Below are positions 1 through 6,879 of a stretch of DNA of 13,890 nucleotides, one piece after another. Below the pieces are notes generated by a model. It had not been told where the DNA came from and did no database searches. It saw only the letters and a program-made list of their open reading frames with translations. The position numbers were made by a program, and so were the translations under genes. The DNA is from UBA5078 sp963977405. GTDB taxonomy: Bacteria > Pseudomonadota > Gammaproteobacteria > Pseudomonadales > Pseudohongiellaceae. The DNA lies in NCBI GenBank assembly GCA_963977405.1, contig CAXBOY010000081.1, positions 1-13,890 on the forward strand, written 5' to 3'. Numbering within the stretch: position 1 is the stretch's first letter; the number at the start of each line of letters is the position of its first letter.

Positions 1-652
1 CGAAATTGAGCAACAGAACACGCGCCTGCCCTTGCTGCCACGGCGCGTGTTTCTTCATCATCTTCGTAAACATCTCTCCCGCTATCAATTCATTGAGCCA
101 TGTTTGCAACGCCGGATAGGGCGCTCTATCGAACCAACTCTTATCTACCATCGCGAACTGCCGCACGAAGGGCATGATAGCGATGTCGGCTATGCGCATC
201 TGTTCGCCGCAGAGATAGGTGCTGCGCTCTAAGCGTTGTTCGAGTTTAGTCAAAAACTCGCAGCCCTTGGATCGATAATCTGCAGCACTGCTCTCCGGGT
301 ATCGATCCGCGTACTTATAGCGGTCCAGCCAATGCTTGAATTCGTTATCATTTTCATCGAGCAATGCGGCAGTCGCCTCAGAGGGTTCGCCAGCTAAAAG
401 TGCGTTAGGGTCATTGAGATGCAGGGCCCAGAGCATGATGTCGCGGCTTTCCTCCAGCACGGTGCCATCGGGCAATTGCAGAACCGGCACAGTACCCTTG
501 GGGCTGATCGAGAGCATCTGCGGTGGCTTGTTCTTGAGGACTATCTCGCGCAGCTCGACTTGTTGGCGCGCATAGGCGATGGCAAGGCGTGCGCGCATGG
601 CGTAGGGGCAGCGTCGGAATGAATACAGAATAGGCAGGGCGGTGTCATTCAT
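1..652 (-). CDS. Glutathione S-transferase family protein, 3' end cut by window edge
   Basis: A soluble thiol-transfer or GSH-conjugating enzyme of the GST superfamily. Translation from the ATG at 652 gives 217 residues before the window ends, so only the last few residues are probably missing (family usually 200-240). The N-terminal thioredoxin-fold domain shows FRRCPYAMRAR at 12-22, with Cys15 at the position of the catalytic residue in Cys-type (omega/beta/glutaredoxin-2-like) GSTs, then KGTVPVL (52-58) with the cis-proline and LEES (66-69), the gamma-glutamyl binding Ser. The rest is the helical C-terminal domain, including GEQMRIADIAIMPF. Its ATG overlaps the stop of the upstream GFA gene (ATGA, 649-652), so the two are very likely translationally coupled. 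Cys rather than Ser/Tyr at the active site favours deglutathionylation or reductase activity over classical conjugation (inference). Substrate unknown. Confidence 0.9.
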   Translation of the reverse strand, partial: MNDTALPILYSFRRCPYAMRARLAIAYARQQVELREIVLKNKPPQMLSISPKGTVPVLQLPDGTVLEESRDIMLWALHLNDPNALLAGEPSEATAALLDENDNEFKHWLDRYKYADRYPESSAADYRSKGCEFLTKLEQRLERSTYLCGEQMRIADIAIMPFVRQFAMVDKSWFDRAPYPALQTWLNELIAGEMFTKMMKKHAPWQQGQARVLLLNF

Positions 653-996
653 GACAGGGTGGAACCCTTCGAATTGCGTACGGGTATTCCACTTTGGTCG
701 AAGTCGTCTAGGCAGAACACGTTGATGCCGTAACTATCAGGCGCGGTGCGCTTTCTATGGAAAGGATAAATGCCGCAGACCTTGCAGAAGTAGTGATGCG
801 CCGTGCGCGTGTTGAATTGATAGTCGGTGAGCAGTTCTTCGCCTGCAAGCAGCTTAAAACCCGATTCGTGCACTTTGAGCATCTTGGCATTCTTTCGCTG
901 ACAGATGGAGCAGTCGCAGATAGTGATCTCGTTGAATTCGCCTTCGATCTCGAACTGCACTGCACCGCAGTGGCAGCTGCCTCGATACTTAGTCAT
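649..996 (-). CDS. GFA (CENP-V/glutathione-dependent formaldehyde-activating) family zinc protein
   Basis: A 115-residue cytoplasmic protein of the GFA/CENP-V fold. The zinc-ligand cysteines are complete: SCHCGAV at 7-13 (Cys8, Cys10), CDCSIC at 27-32, and FCKVCG at 70-75. This matches the family pattern CxC...CxCxxC...CxxC. The founding member was described as speeding the reaction of glutathione with formaldehyde; most short homologues like this one have no proven reaction, so the enzymatic role is not established. The ATG at 996 has GAGAG about 6 bases upstream. It lies 29 bp after the NTF2-like gene and overlaps the GST gene by four bases. Sitting directly before a GST supports a glutathione-linked role (inference). 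The length is normal for the short GFA subfamily, and I see no defect. Confidence 0.9.
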   Translation of the reverse strand: MTKYRGSCHCGAVQFEIEGEFNEITICDCSICQRKNAKMLKVHESGFKLLAGEELLTDYQFNTRTAHHYFCKVCGIYPFHRKRTAPDSYGINVFCLDDFDQSGIPVRNSKGSTLS

Positions 997-1025
997 GGTT
1001 TACTCTCAATTCGCTAAAGGTTTTT

Positions 1026-1478
1026 TTACTCTGCAAGGGAGTAATGGGCAAAAGAGCTCGCTACCGCGCCCTTCTCATCGAATATGAACACCTCAGCAGA
1101 GAGACCTCTACTTCCCTGATAGTAGAGAGTAATACTATTGGCACCTACTAGTATGTTCTCGACAGTGAAATGCAACTGAGGCTGTCGCGACAGTGCTAAG
1201 CTCCAATAGGCAGCAATGGCCTCTTTACCTTGTAAAGTGCCACTGGGCTCATTCATCAGGCTTCGAATCAGCGGCGACGACATCGAGAAGTCGTCGCGAT
1301 AGTGAGAGAGGATACGCGGTAGGTCGTGAGCGTTCCAAGCTTCTATCCATTCTTCTGCGAACTCCTTGGCGAACTCTGGTGTGATCATTGCGAGGTCCCT
1401 AGATTGCGCTAGCGCCATTGGGCTAGTTATCAATAGTAGTATAAATGTTACAGGTTTAAAGCGGGTCGTTAGGTACAT
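1026..1478 (-). CDS. NTF2/SnoaL-like small protein with signal peptide
   Basis: A 150-residue protein with one SnoaL-like (NTF2-fold) domain. Residues 34-72 carry the typical opening helix and loop, including EEWIEAWNAHDLPRILSHY, followed by GKEAIAAYW (84-92) and the C-terminal strands. Residues 1-25 look like a signal peptide: basic n-region (TRFK), hydrophobic stretch TFILLLITSP and an ALA-Q cleavage site, which would place the mature protein in the periplasm. An internal ATG at 1388 (Met31) also has a good ribosome site, AGGGA with 7 bases spacing, and would give a cytoplasmic 120-residue form starting MITPEFAKEF; the outer start has only AAGAG at about 10 bases. It follows the MocR gene by 46 bp on the same strand. 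NTF2-fold proteins range from isomerases and hydrolases to binding proteins, so the function is open. Confidence 0.8.
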   Translation of the reverse strand: MYLTTRFKPVTFILLLITSPMALAQSRDLAMITPEFAKEFAEEWIEAWNAHDLPRILSHYRDDFSMSSPLIRSLMNEPSGTLQGKEAIAAYWSLALSRQPQLHFTVENILVGANSITLYYQGSRGLSAEVFIFDEKGAVASSFAHYSLAE

Positions 1479-1524
1479 TTTTCGATCTCTTTGTTGTGTC
1501 TTGTGTTAAGGCGAATCTTACTGT

Positions 1525-2919
1525 TTAAATTAAGCGTGCGAGAGCAATCAGCGCACGTTCGACTCGAGCATCCCAGCGCACGGCGCAGTTCAAGCGCAGG
1601 CAGTTACCGAATTTGCCAGAGGCAGAGAACAGGACGCCAGGAGCAAAACTTACACCGGCGGCAAAGCTTTTCTCCATCAGCTCTAATGTGTTCACGTCTC
1701 CTGGTAGCTCCACCCAGAGGACGAAGCCACCGGCCGGCCGGCTTACTCGTGTCTGGGCTGGAAACAACTGGGTAACCCTGTCCGTCATGCGAGCTACCGA
1801 ACGTGCGTGTTCGCTGCAAACATTACGCAGGAAACGGTCGTAGTGGCCGTGCTCTAGATAGTGCGCCATGGCCAACTGGGAGGGAGTAGACACTGCCACA
1901 GTGTTCATATACTGCAAGGCTTCGGCGCGCTTATTGTCCTTGCCCGGCACTAGCCAGCCGACTCTTAAGCCCGCCGAGAGAGTCTTTGAGGAGGACGAGC
2001 AATAATAGACGATGCCTTCTGTGTCCCAACTCTTGATTGGCCGTGGGCGTTTGCCAGAGAAGGGTAGGTCACCGTAGATGTCATCCTCCACTAGTGGCAC
2101 CCCGTGTTTCGATATCAGCTTTAGCAGCGCTTGCTTACGCTCATCGGATAGTAAAACGCCTAGCGGGTTGGAGAAATTGGGAATCAACACACAGGCGGCA
2201 ATGTCCCAACGTTCGAGCGCTAGGCTTAGGGCCTCGATGGAAATGCCAGTCACTGGGTCGGTAGGAATCTCGAGCGCATTTAGTCCCAGTGACTCGATAA
2301 CCTGCAACAGTCCGTAGTAGGTTGGCGACTCTAAGGCAACGGTATCTCCGGGCTTGGTAATGAGCCTCAAAGCGATGCTGAGGGATTCATGACAACTATT
2401 CGTGACGAGAATCTGATCGGGAGTGGTTTGGCACTGTACAGCGGCGAGGCGCCGCGCGATTTGTGTCCGTAGCTCCGGTGCTCCGGGTGGGAATTCATAG
2501 CCGACACAGCGACGCCGCTGTTCGCGTAGCACCGTGCGGAAAGAGCGCTCGAGGGCCGCTACTGGCATTAGGTCAGGGTTGGGCACTGCTGCCCCAAGAT
2601 TGACGATGCTGGTGTCGCGCACCGCTTGGGCTAGATGCAACACTCGCTCCTGCCCAGTGACGGGACGCGGGGTCTTGCTGACGAGGCTCAGGCGCGGAGG
2701 TTCTCTGCGTACAGGAGCTTGTAAGACGAAGAAACCGGAACGCGGTTTCGCCTCTAGCAAGCCACGTCTTTCCAATTCTTGGCAGGCATTGACCGCGGTA
2801 GATACACTGACACTATGTTGCTCGCTCAGCCTTCGCACGCCAGGTAAGGAGGTGCCAACGGGATAGACGTGCTGGCGAATTAGGCTTTGCAGTCGGTCGG
2901 CTAGATCTTGATATAACAT
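1525..2919 (-). CDS. MocR-type regulator: GntR wHTH fused to class I aminotransferase domain
   Basis: A PLP-binding transcription regulator of the MocR/GabR/PdxR group, 464 residues. Residues 1-68 form the GntR winged helix (YQDLADRLQSLIRQ, GTSLPGVRRLSEQHSVSVSTA, then LLEAKPRSGFFV). From about 105 to the end is a fold-type I aminotransferase domain with SNPLG (250-254), VEDDIYGDL (277-285) and SSSSKTLSAGLRVGW (308-322). Lys312 should form the PLP Schiff base and Arg319 bind the cofactor phosphate. I chose the ATG at 2919, not the in-frame start at 3048, because AGAGG lies 8 bases before it and the family begins here; the longer form would also run over the putative operator. It is divergent from a LysE exporter, a common arrangement, and leads a likely NTF2-GFA-GST operon. 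The effector, an amino acid, amine or PLP, is not readable. Confidence 0.93.
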   Translation of the reverse strand: MLYQDLADRLQSLIRQHVYPVGTSLPGVRRLSEQHSVSVSTAVNACQELERRGLLEAKPRSGFFVLQAPVRREPPRLSLVSKTPRPVTGQERVLHLAQAVRDTSIVNLGAAVPNPDLMPVAALERSFRTVLREQRRRCVGYEFPPGAPELRTQIARRLAAVQCQTTPDQILVTNSCHESLSIALRLITKPGDTVALESPTYYGLLQVIESLGLNALEIPTDPVTGISIEALSLALERWDIAACVLIPNFSNPLGVLLSDERKQALLKLISKHGVPLVEDDIYGDLPFSGKRPRPIKSWDTEGIVYYCSSSSKTLSAGLRVGWLVPGKDNKRAEALQYMNTVAVSTPSQLAMAHYLEHGHYDRFLRNVCSEHARSVARMTDRVTQLFPAQTRVSRPAGGFVLWVELPGDVNTLELMEKSFAAGVSFAPGVLFSASGKFGNCLRLNCAVRWDARVERALIALARLI

Positions 2920-3034
2920 AGAATTGCCTCTGCTTGAGGGCGTGTCGATGATGAGATAAGCATAACGCTCACGGTTGTTTCTGCGCGACACAGACTGTGG
3001 CTTTGCAAGCAGCACAGATTTGCGTAAATCGTAT

Positions 3035-3072
3035 CTGTACCGTTGCAATTACAAAAAACTAACCCTGTACCG
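3035..3072. promoter_or_regulatory. Direct repeat CTGTACCG x2, probable MocR operator
   Basis: CTGTACCG occurs at 3035-3042 and again at 3065-3072, same orientation, 30 bp start to start, close to three helical turns. Similarity continues after each copy (TTGCAATT and ATTGGCATT). MocR-family regulators such as GabR and TauR bind direct repeats in the divergent region beside their own gene, and TauR's CTGGAC-type half-site resembles this one. The repeats lie between the mocR-like start (2919) and the lysE-like start (3118). A separate inverted repeat GATTT-gcgt-AAATC sits just upstream at 3018-3031. No convincing -35/-10 pair was found on either strand. Binding is inferred. Confidence 0.6.
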
Positions 3073-3117
3073 ATTGGCATTGTCGGCCTAAACTGCGCGC
3101 TCATCAAGGAGAGCCCC

Positions 3118-3714
3118 ATGAATCCCGATCAGTATTTGCCCTTAATTGCTTTCACTATAGTGATGATCGGCACGCCTGGGCCCAATAATTTGATGCTGAT
3201 GAGCGCCGGTGCGAACTTCGGCTTCCGCCGCTCGATTCCTCATATCATGGGTATTGCTGTAGGGTGTCAGGTGTTGCTGTGGGCAATAGCACTTGGCCTT
3301 GGTCAGCTGCTAGAGGCTTATCCCTCAGCAGCATTGCTATTGAAGGTCTGCGGTGGGATGTTTCTGCTCTATATGGCCTATCAACTAGCACGGCCGCGCA
3401 AATCGAAACTAGACGTCGATCGTGAGATTAAGCCGCTCACTTTTCTGCAGGCAGCGTTGTTTCAGTGGGTGAATCCTAAGGCATGGTTAATGCTGATCAC
3501 TGTAATCTCGACTTTTAGTGATCGAGAGCACTTCTTTCTTAGCGTATTGACTATAGCCGTAATCTTTTTCTTTATGGGTTTTCCGTTAATTTCCGCTTGG
3601 AACGTTGGAGGAGTTGCTCTTAAAGGTTGGTTGCAACAAGGGCAACGCTTGACGCGTTTCAATCAAGCAATGGCTGCCTTGTTGCTCCTCACAATGTACC
3701 CCATGCTGTCCTAG
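3118..3714 (+). CDS. LysE/RhtB-family exporter
   Basis: An inner-membrane exporter of amino acids or related small metabolites, 198 residues, the usual length for the family. The N-terminal signature TPGPNN is at 19-24 in the first membrane segment. Further hydrophobic segments follow at about 42-62, 67-86, 113-133, 145-165 and 180-196. The sequence FQWVNPKAWLM (113-123) is the second conserved family block. The ATG at 3118 has AAGGAG six bases upstream; an in-frame TTG at 3043 is possible but has no ribosome site and would start inside the regulatory repeat. It is transcribed away from the MocR regulator, which suggests that the regulator's ligand is the exported compound or a relative (inference). 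An MFS gene follows after 94 bp in the same direction. The substrate cannot be named. Confidence 0.93.
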   Translation: MNPDQYLPLIAFTIVMIGTPGPNNLMLMSAGANFGFRRSIPHIMGIAVGCQVLLWAIALGLGQLLEAYPSAALLLKVCGGMFLLYMAYQLARPRKSKLDVDREIKPLTFLQAALFQWVNPKAWLMLITVISTFSDREHFFLSVLTIAVIFFFMGFPLISAWNVGGVALKGWLQQGQRLTRFNQAMAALLLLTMYPMLS

Positions 3715-3808
3715 CTACGTAAGGCTTGTCATTGTGTTCGCTCAAGAGTAGTTTTAGCGCCGACATTATCTAAGCCTGCGCTTCAAGGCATCAGAGGTCC
3801 CCAAGCTA

Positions 3809-5017
3809 ATGCAAGTACACCCCAGAGAAAGTATCTGGCAACACCGTAACTTCGTGGTGCTGATCTTTACCGGGTTTCTGCTTAGCTTCGGCAGCCGCGT
3901 GTACGAGCTTGCCCTGCCATTAATCATCTACGAACTCACTCAGTCCTCGACCGCCATGGGCGCCATGCGCGCAATGCAGTTCCTGCCTATACTCCTATTC
4001 GGGTTGTTTATAGGCGTGTTTGTGGATCGAGCGGACAAGAAACGCTGGATGCTCATGTCGGTGGGCTTGCAGATGCTTCTGTTGTTCACTTTGTTTATTT
4101 ATTCACAAACCCAAGAACCGAACGAAGTGGTTTTCTACGGTGCCGGTTTCCTCTTAATGGTGTTTAGCTATTCCTATATCAATGCCCGCATCAGCAGTAT
4201 AAAGCTCGCGTTACCGACCCATATGATGACCTCGGCCAACGCCAAATTCACTTTTACCCAAACCTTCATGCAGGTCATGGGCCCGGCGATCTCAGGCGCT
4301 ATACTTTTTCTGTCGAGTCTCTACTACGGCCTGCTGATTACTGCATGTGTCTATCTTTTCGCGCTCATCGTACTCGCGCGTATCGACCTCAAGGAACCTT
4401 CTCAAGTTTTACAGACCCGCCACTTCTGGGACGAATTCAAAGCCGGGTGGTATACGTTGCGCGAGAACCGCACGCTGTGGGCGCTGTCCTGGTTTGTCTC
4501 TTTCTTCAACGCCACGGCACTTAGTTTCGAGTTGATGGTCATCTTCTTCGTGAAGGATGAGTTGCACTGGAGTGCGGCGCAAGTGGGCATTGTTCTGTCC
4601 TGTGCCGGTATGGGTGGGCTACTGGGGAGTCTGTTGACGGAGACTCTGCGGCGGCGAATTGGCCTTGGGGCCTGTTTAGCGCTTAGCTTAATTGGTCTGG
4701 CCCTTACTTATTCCCTTACAGGTCTGTACGGCAATTCCTTTGCGATAGGTCTAGCACTATTTTTCTATGGCTTTGCAACGACGATGCAGAACATCTGTAT
4801 ATGGGCCTTTCGACACGAGACGACCTCGGCACCACTAATGGGTAGGATAGGAGGTATGACGGGCTCAATCTTCAAGATAGGTGTGCCTTTCGCGCTGATC
4901 GCATCGGGCTGGCTAGCTGACTTTTCTGGAGCGCGTGCGGTCTTTATCGTATGCGGGTTGGTGCAAATTGTCGTGTTCTTTCTATGGATACGCAGCCCTG
5001 TGTATCGACAGCAATGA
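3809..5017 (+). CDS. MFS transporter (EntS/MFS_3-like efflux type)
   Basis: A 402-residue inner-membrane protein with about twelve hydrophobic segments in two halves of six, separated by a charged cytoplasmic loop around residues 190-220 (KEPSQVLQTRHFWDEFKAGW). The loop between segments 2 and 3 carries MFS motif A, GVFVDRADKKRW, at 69-80, with Asp73, Arg74 and the basic cluster intact. The N-terminal block (FRxxxxG-like, RVYELALPLIIYELTQSS) and the overall layout resemble the enterobactin-exporter/macrolide-efflux group of 12-helix proton antiporters. The ATG at 3809 has AGAGG upstream at a long spacing of about 11 bases, so translation may be modest. It lies 94 bp after the LysE-type gene, so the two may be cotranscribed. 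Export of a small molecule is likely from the family; the substrate is unknown. Confidence 0.9.
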   Translation: MQVHPRESIWQHRNFVVLIFTGFLLSFGSRVYELALPLIIYELTQSSTAMGAMRAMQFLPILLFGLFIGVFVDRADKKRWMLMSVGLQMLLLFTLFIYSQTQEPNEVVFYGAGFLLMVFSYSYINARISSIKLALPTHMMTSANAKFTFTQTFMQVMGPAISGAILFLSSLYYGLLITACVYLFALIVLARIDLKEPSQVLQTRHFWDEFKAGWYTLRENRTLWALSWFVSFFNATALSFELMVIFFVKDELHWSAAQVGIVLSCAGMGGLLGSLLTETLRRRIGLGACLALSLIGLALTYSLTGLYGNSFAIGLALFFYGFATTMQNICIWAFRHETTSAPLMGRIGGMTGSIFKIGVPFALIASGWLADFSGARAVFIVCGLVQIVVFFLWIRSPVYRQQ

Positions 5018-5019
5018 TT

Positions 5020-5044
5020 CGCTAATAATAGCTTTTGATTAGCG
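5020..5044. repeat. 7-bp inverted repeat after the MFS gene
   Basis: CGCTAAT (5020-5026) and ATTAGCG (5038-5044) are perfect inverted arms around an 11-base centre, starting three bases after the MFS stop codon. The arms are AT-rich and there is no T-run on the plus strand afterwards, so a classical rho-independent terminator is not supported. It could be a weak 3' stem or a protein site in front of the next gene. A poor promoter-like pair, TTTTGA at 5033 and TATAAA at 5056, overlaps it. Confidence 0.35.
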
Positions 5045-5064
5045 TGAAAAAACTCTATAAAGTT

Positions 5065-5088
5065 GTCTCGGCATTTCGTAACCGAGAC
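5065..5088 (+). promoter_or_regulatory. Leader hairpin just before the GTG start of the barrel gene
   Basis: GTCTCGG (5065-5071) pairs perfectly with CCGAGAC (5082-5088) around a 10-base loop. The start codon GTG is at 5094, so the 3' arm contains the only purine-rich ribosome-site candidate (GAGA, 5084-5087). If the stem forms in the mRNA it would hide that site. This could make translation conditional, but no ligand or partner RNA is suggested by the sequence. Confidence 0.4.
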
Positions 5089-5093
5089 TTCTC

Positions 5094-6485
5094 GTGTCTA
5101 TCTTCCGATCTCTTTCCAAAGCATTGCAATGCCTTTTCTGCATTGTCTATTTTCTTCCCAGTACTCTGTTTGCTCAAGATGACGCGCCCGCACGCCTTAT
5201 TCGTCCTAACGAGCAATTCGACATCCATTTCTCACAGCTCAGTCGCCTAGAATCCCTCGAAGGACAGTATCGCCTTGCGCACAATGGCAGCTCTGATCAG
5301 GTGCTAATTTACCGAAGCGCGGTAGAGGGGCGCTATACGCATGGCGTGGCACAACTCAACGTCGAACTACTCGATGTGCGTCAGGCTTTCGCCGACGAGG
5401 GCACTCCCTTAACGAGGCGTTCGGTCGAGGCTGCGAACCTACAACAACTTTACTTAACGTGGAATTGGCCCAAGGTATTTTCCAGCTCGAAGGTCGATGT
5501 CAATCTAGGACGGCAGACATTGAACCTCGGCTCGCGGCGCTTACTCTCGCGAAGTACTTCCAATGTGCCTGTTAGTTTTACTGGTGTGGTAGCGAATCTG
5601 CAACGTGAGAAGGGAGAGAGGTGGACTGCATTCTCTCTGGTACCGGTACTCAGTTTTCCGAGCGCGCGAGCCGATATTCTCGATAACCGTGCCGAGCGTA
5701 ATAAAGAGAGTCATGGCACCAGGTTCGTAGGAGTCTTCGTTCAGCTGCCAGAGCATCGTTTTGGACTGCAAAGCGAATATTATGCCTTTCATTTACGCGA
5801 AGTAGATACGGGCGACGAAGAACTTGCCGACCTGAGCATTAATACGGTAGGTACACACCTATACACCCCTGTCGCACCTGGGAAAATGGACTATGAATTG
5901 GAGGCTGCGTTGCAAGCTGGTAAGTCGCGAGCCAGTGCTGCTCCGAGCGACCTGCTCGACCTTAGACATCGCGCCTATTTCTATCATCTATCTTTTGGCT
6001 ATAGCCCTGACGTCGCGTTAACTCCCCATGTGCAGTTGCTTTACGATTTCGCCTCGGGGGATAGAAATCCCAGCGACAAAGAGAACAATCGCTTCGATAC
6101 ATTGTTTGGTGCACGTCGTTCCGAGTTTGGTCCTTCTTCACTCTACGGTCCGTTCTATAGAGCAAATTTATCCACCCTCGGGCTACGCCTAACGGTGAAC
6201 CCGAGCCCGGCTTTAGAAATGATCTTCACATTGCGGGACTTCGCTCTGGCCAGCAGTCGCGACGAATGGGGGAAATCAGGTTGGCAAGACAGTAGCGGGC
6301 GGTCTGGTCGCGACCTTGGACGACATCTCGAAACTCGAATGCGCTGGGATGCCATTCCGGGAAATCTCGCTGTAGATACCGGCATGGTCTGGTTGCAAAC
6401 TGGGGATTTCCCTAGCGAAGTCTCCTTCAAGCACACCCCATCGCTTAGCCGTTACGCTTATCTGCAGACGAGCCTAAGCTTCTAG
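5094..6485 (+). CDS. Alginate-export (AlgE-like) family outer membrane beta-barrel
   Basis: A 463-residue outer-membrane protein. Residues 1-27 are a signal peptide (RSLSK n-region, hydrophobic core, LFA-Q cleavage). The remainder shows alternating beta strands and family hallmarks: GRQTLNLGSRRLLS (139-152), YDFASGDRNPSD (317-328), NNRFDTLFGARRSEFG (331-346), and a final LSF with terminal Phe, the barrel-assembly signal. The family is named for AlgE, the Pseudomonas alginate exporter, but most members lie outside alginate loci, and no other alginate gene is present here, so the transported molecule is unknown. The start is GTG at 5094; an in-frame stop at 5079 excludes anything longer. It follows the MFS gene by 76 bp on the same strand and could act with it as an outer-membrane path, though this is weak inference. 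It converges with the sigma operon, 19 bp apart. Confidence 0.85.
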   Translation: MSIFRSLSKALQCLFCIVYFLPSTLFAQDDAPARLIRPNEQFDIHFSQLSRLESLEGQYRLAHNGSSDQVLIYRSAVEGRYTHGVAQLNVELLDVRQAFADEGTPLTRRSVEAANLQQLYLTWNWPKVFSSSKVDVNLGRQTLNLGSRRLLSRSTSNVPVSFTGVVANLQREKGERWTAFSLVPVLSFPSARADILDNRAERNKESHGTRFVGVFVQLPEHRFGLQSEYYAFHLREVDTGDEELADLSINTVGTHLYTPVAPGKMDYELEAALQAGKSRASAAPSDLLDLRHRAYFYHLSFGYSPDVALTPHVQLLYDFASGDRNPSDKENNRFDTLFGARRSEFGPSSLYGPFYRANLSTLGLRLTVNPSPALEMIFTLRDFALASSRDEWGKSGWQDSSGRSGRDLGRHLETRMRWDAIPGNLAVDTGMVWLQTGDFPSEVSFKHTPSLSRYAYLQTSLSF

Positions 6486-6504
6486 CAACTTATGGTAGGT
6501 CGTT

Positions 6505-6879
6505 CTAATCACGCATCAATGAGAAAGTGGCTATTACTAATAGAATTGCACATGCGCTCAAGGCCAATACGCCGTTGAGATTACTTGTTTGCCCAAGTCC
6601 ACTCAGAACTTGCGTTAATTGATTGATGTTAGTGAAATTGACCCAAGTCGTATTCGAGTCTTGCAGTAAATTCAGCAGAGGCGCAACTAAAGTCTCTAGT
6701 GGCAAGCTAAGAATGATGCCAGCTAATCCACAGCACCATGCCGTGAAAAGGAAGACATGGCGACGTAGTCGTCGCAATTGCACCCGATACAAGACCCGCT
6801 CGGTAAAGCCGTCGTCTCGGACTTTTGGCAGTTCTGCCAAAAGGCTACTTAAGGGGTCCTTGGGCTTGTCCATGCTCAT
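6505..6879 (-). CDS. Two-helix membrane protein, candidate anti-sigma factor of the adjacent ECF sigma
   Basis: A 124-residue protein with a cytoplasmic N-terminus of about 40 residues (DGFTERVLYRVQLRRLRRH), a first membrane helix at about 42-60, a polar loop, and a second helix at about 102-121. Its ATG (6879) overlaps the sigma stop codon (ATGA), so it is translationally coupled to it. Position, topology and the basic amphipathic N-terminus fit a membrane anti-sigma factor. It does not have the H-x3-C-x2-C zinc motif of ZAS-type anti-sigma factors; Cys49-Cys50 lie inside the first helix. I recognise no named domain with certainty. Anti-sigma function is therefore inferred from context. A second in-frame ATG two codons later could also be the start. 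Confidence 0.7.
   Translation of the reverse strand: MSMDKPKDPLSSLLAELPKVRDDGFTERVLYRVQLRRLRRHVFLFTAWCCGLAGIILSLPLETLVAPLLNLLQDSNTTWVNFTNINQLTQVLSGLGQTSNLNGVLALSACAILLVIATFSLMRD

Noticed and set aside
2920..3048. N-terminal extension of the MocR protein by 43 residues from 3048
   Set aside because: The extension has no ribosome site, does not match the family N-terminus and runs into the regulatory repeat; ATG 2919 has AGAGG at good spacing.
3043..3117. TTG start 25 codons upstream of the LysE-type ATG
   Set aside because: No ribosome site and it would begin inside the putative operator; AAGGAG serves the ATG at 3118.
5035..5250. Small plus-strand frame starting TTG 5035, lysine-rich at first
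   Set aside because: Overlaps the barrel gene in another frame, has no ribosome site and ends without a recognisable domain.
6505..6879. Zinc-binding anti-sigma motif in the protein after the sigma factor
   Set aside because: The two cysteines are adjacent within a membrane helix and no H-x3-C-x2-C arrangement exists.
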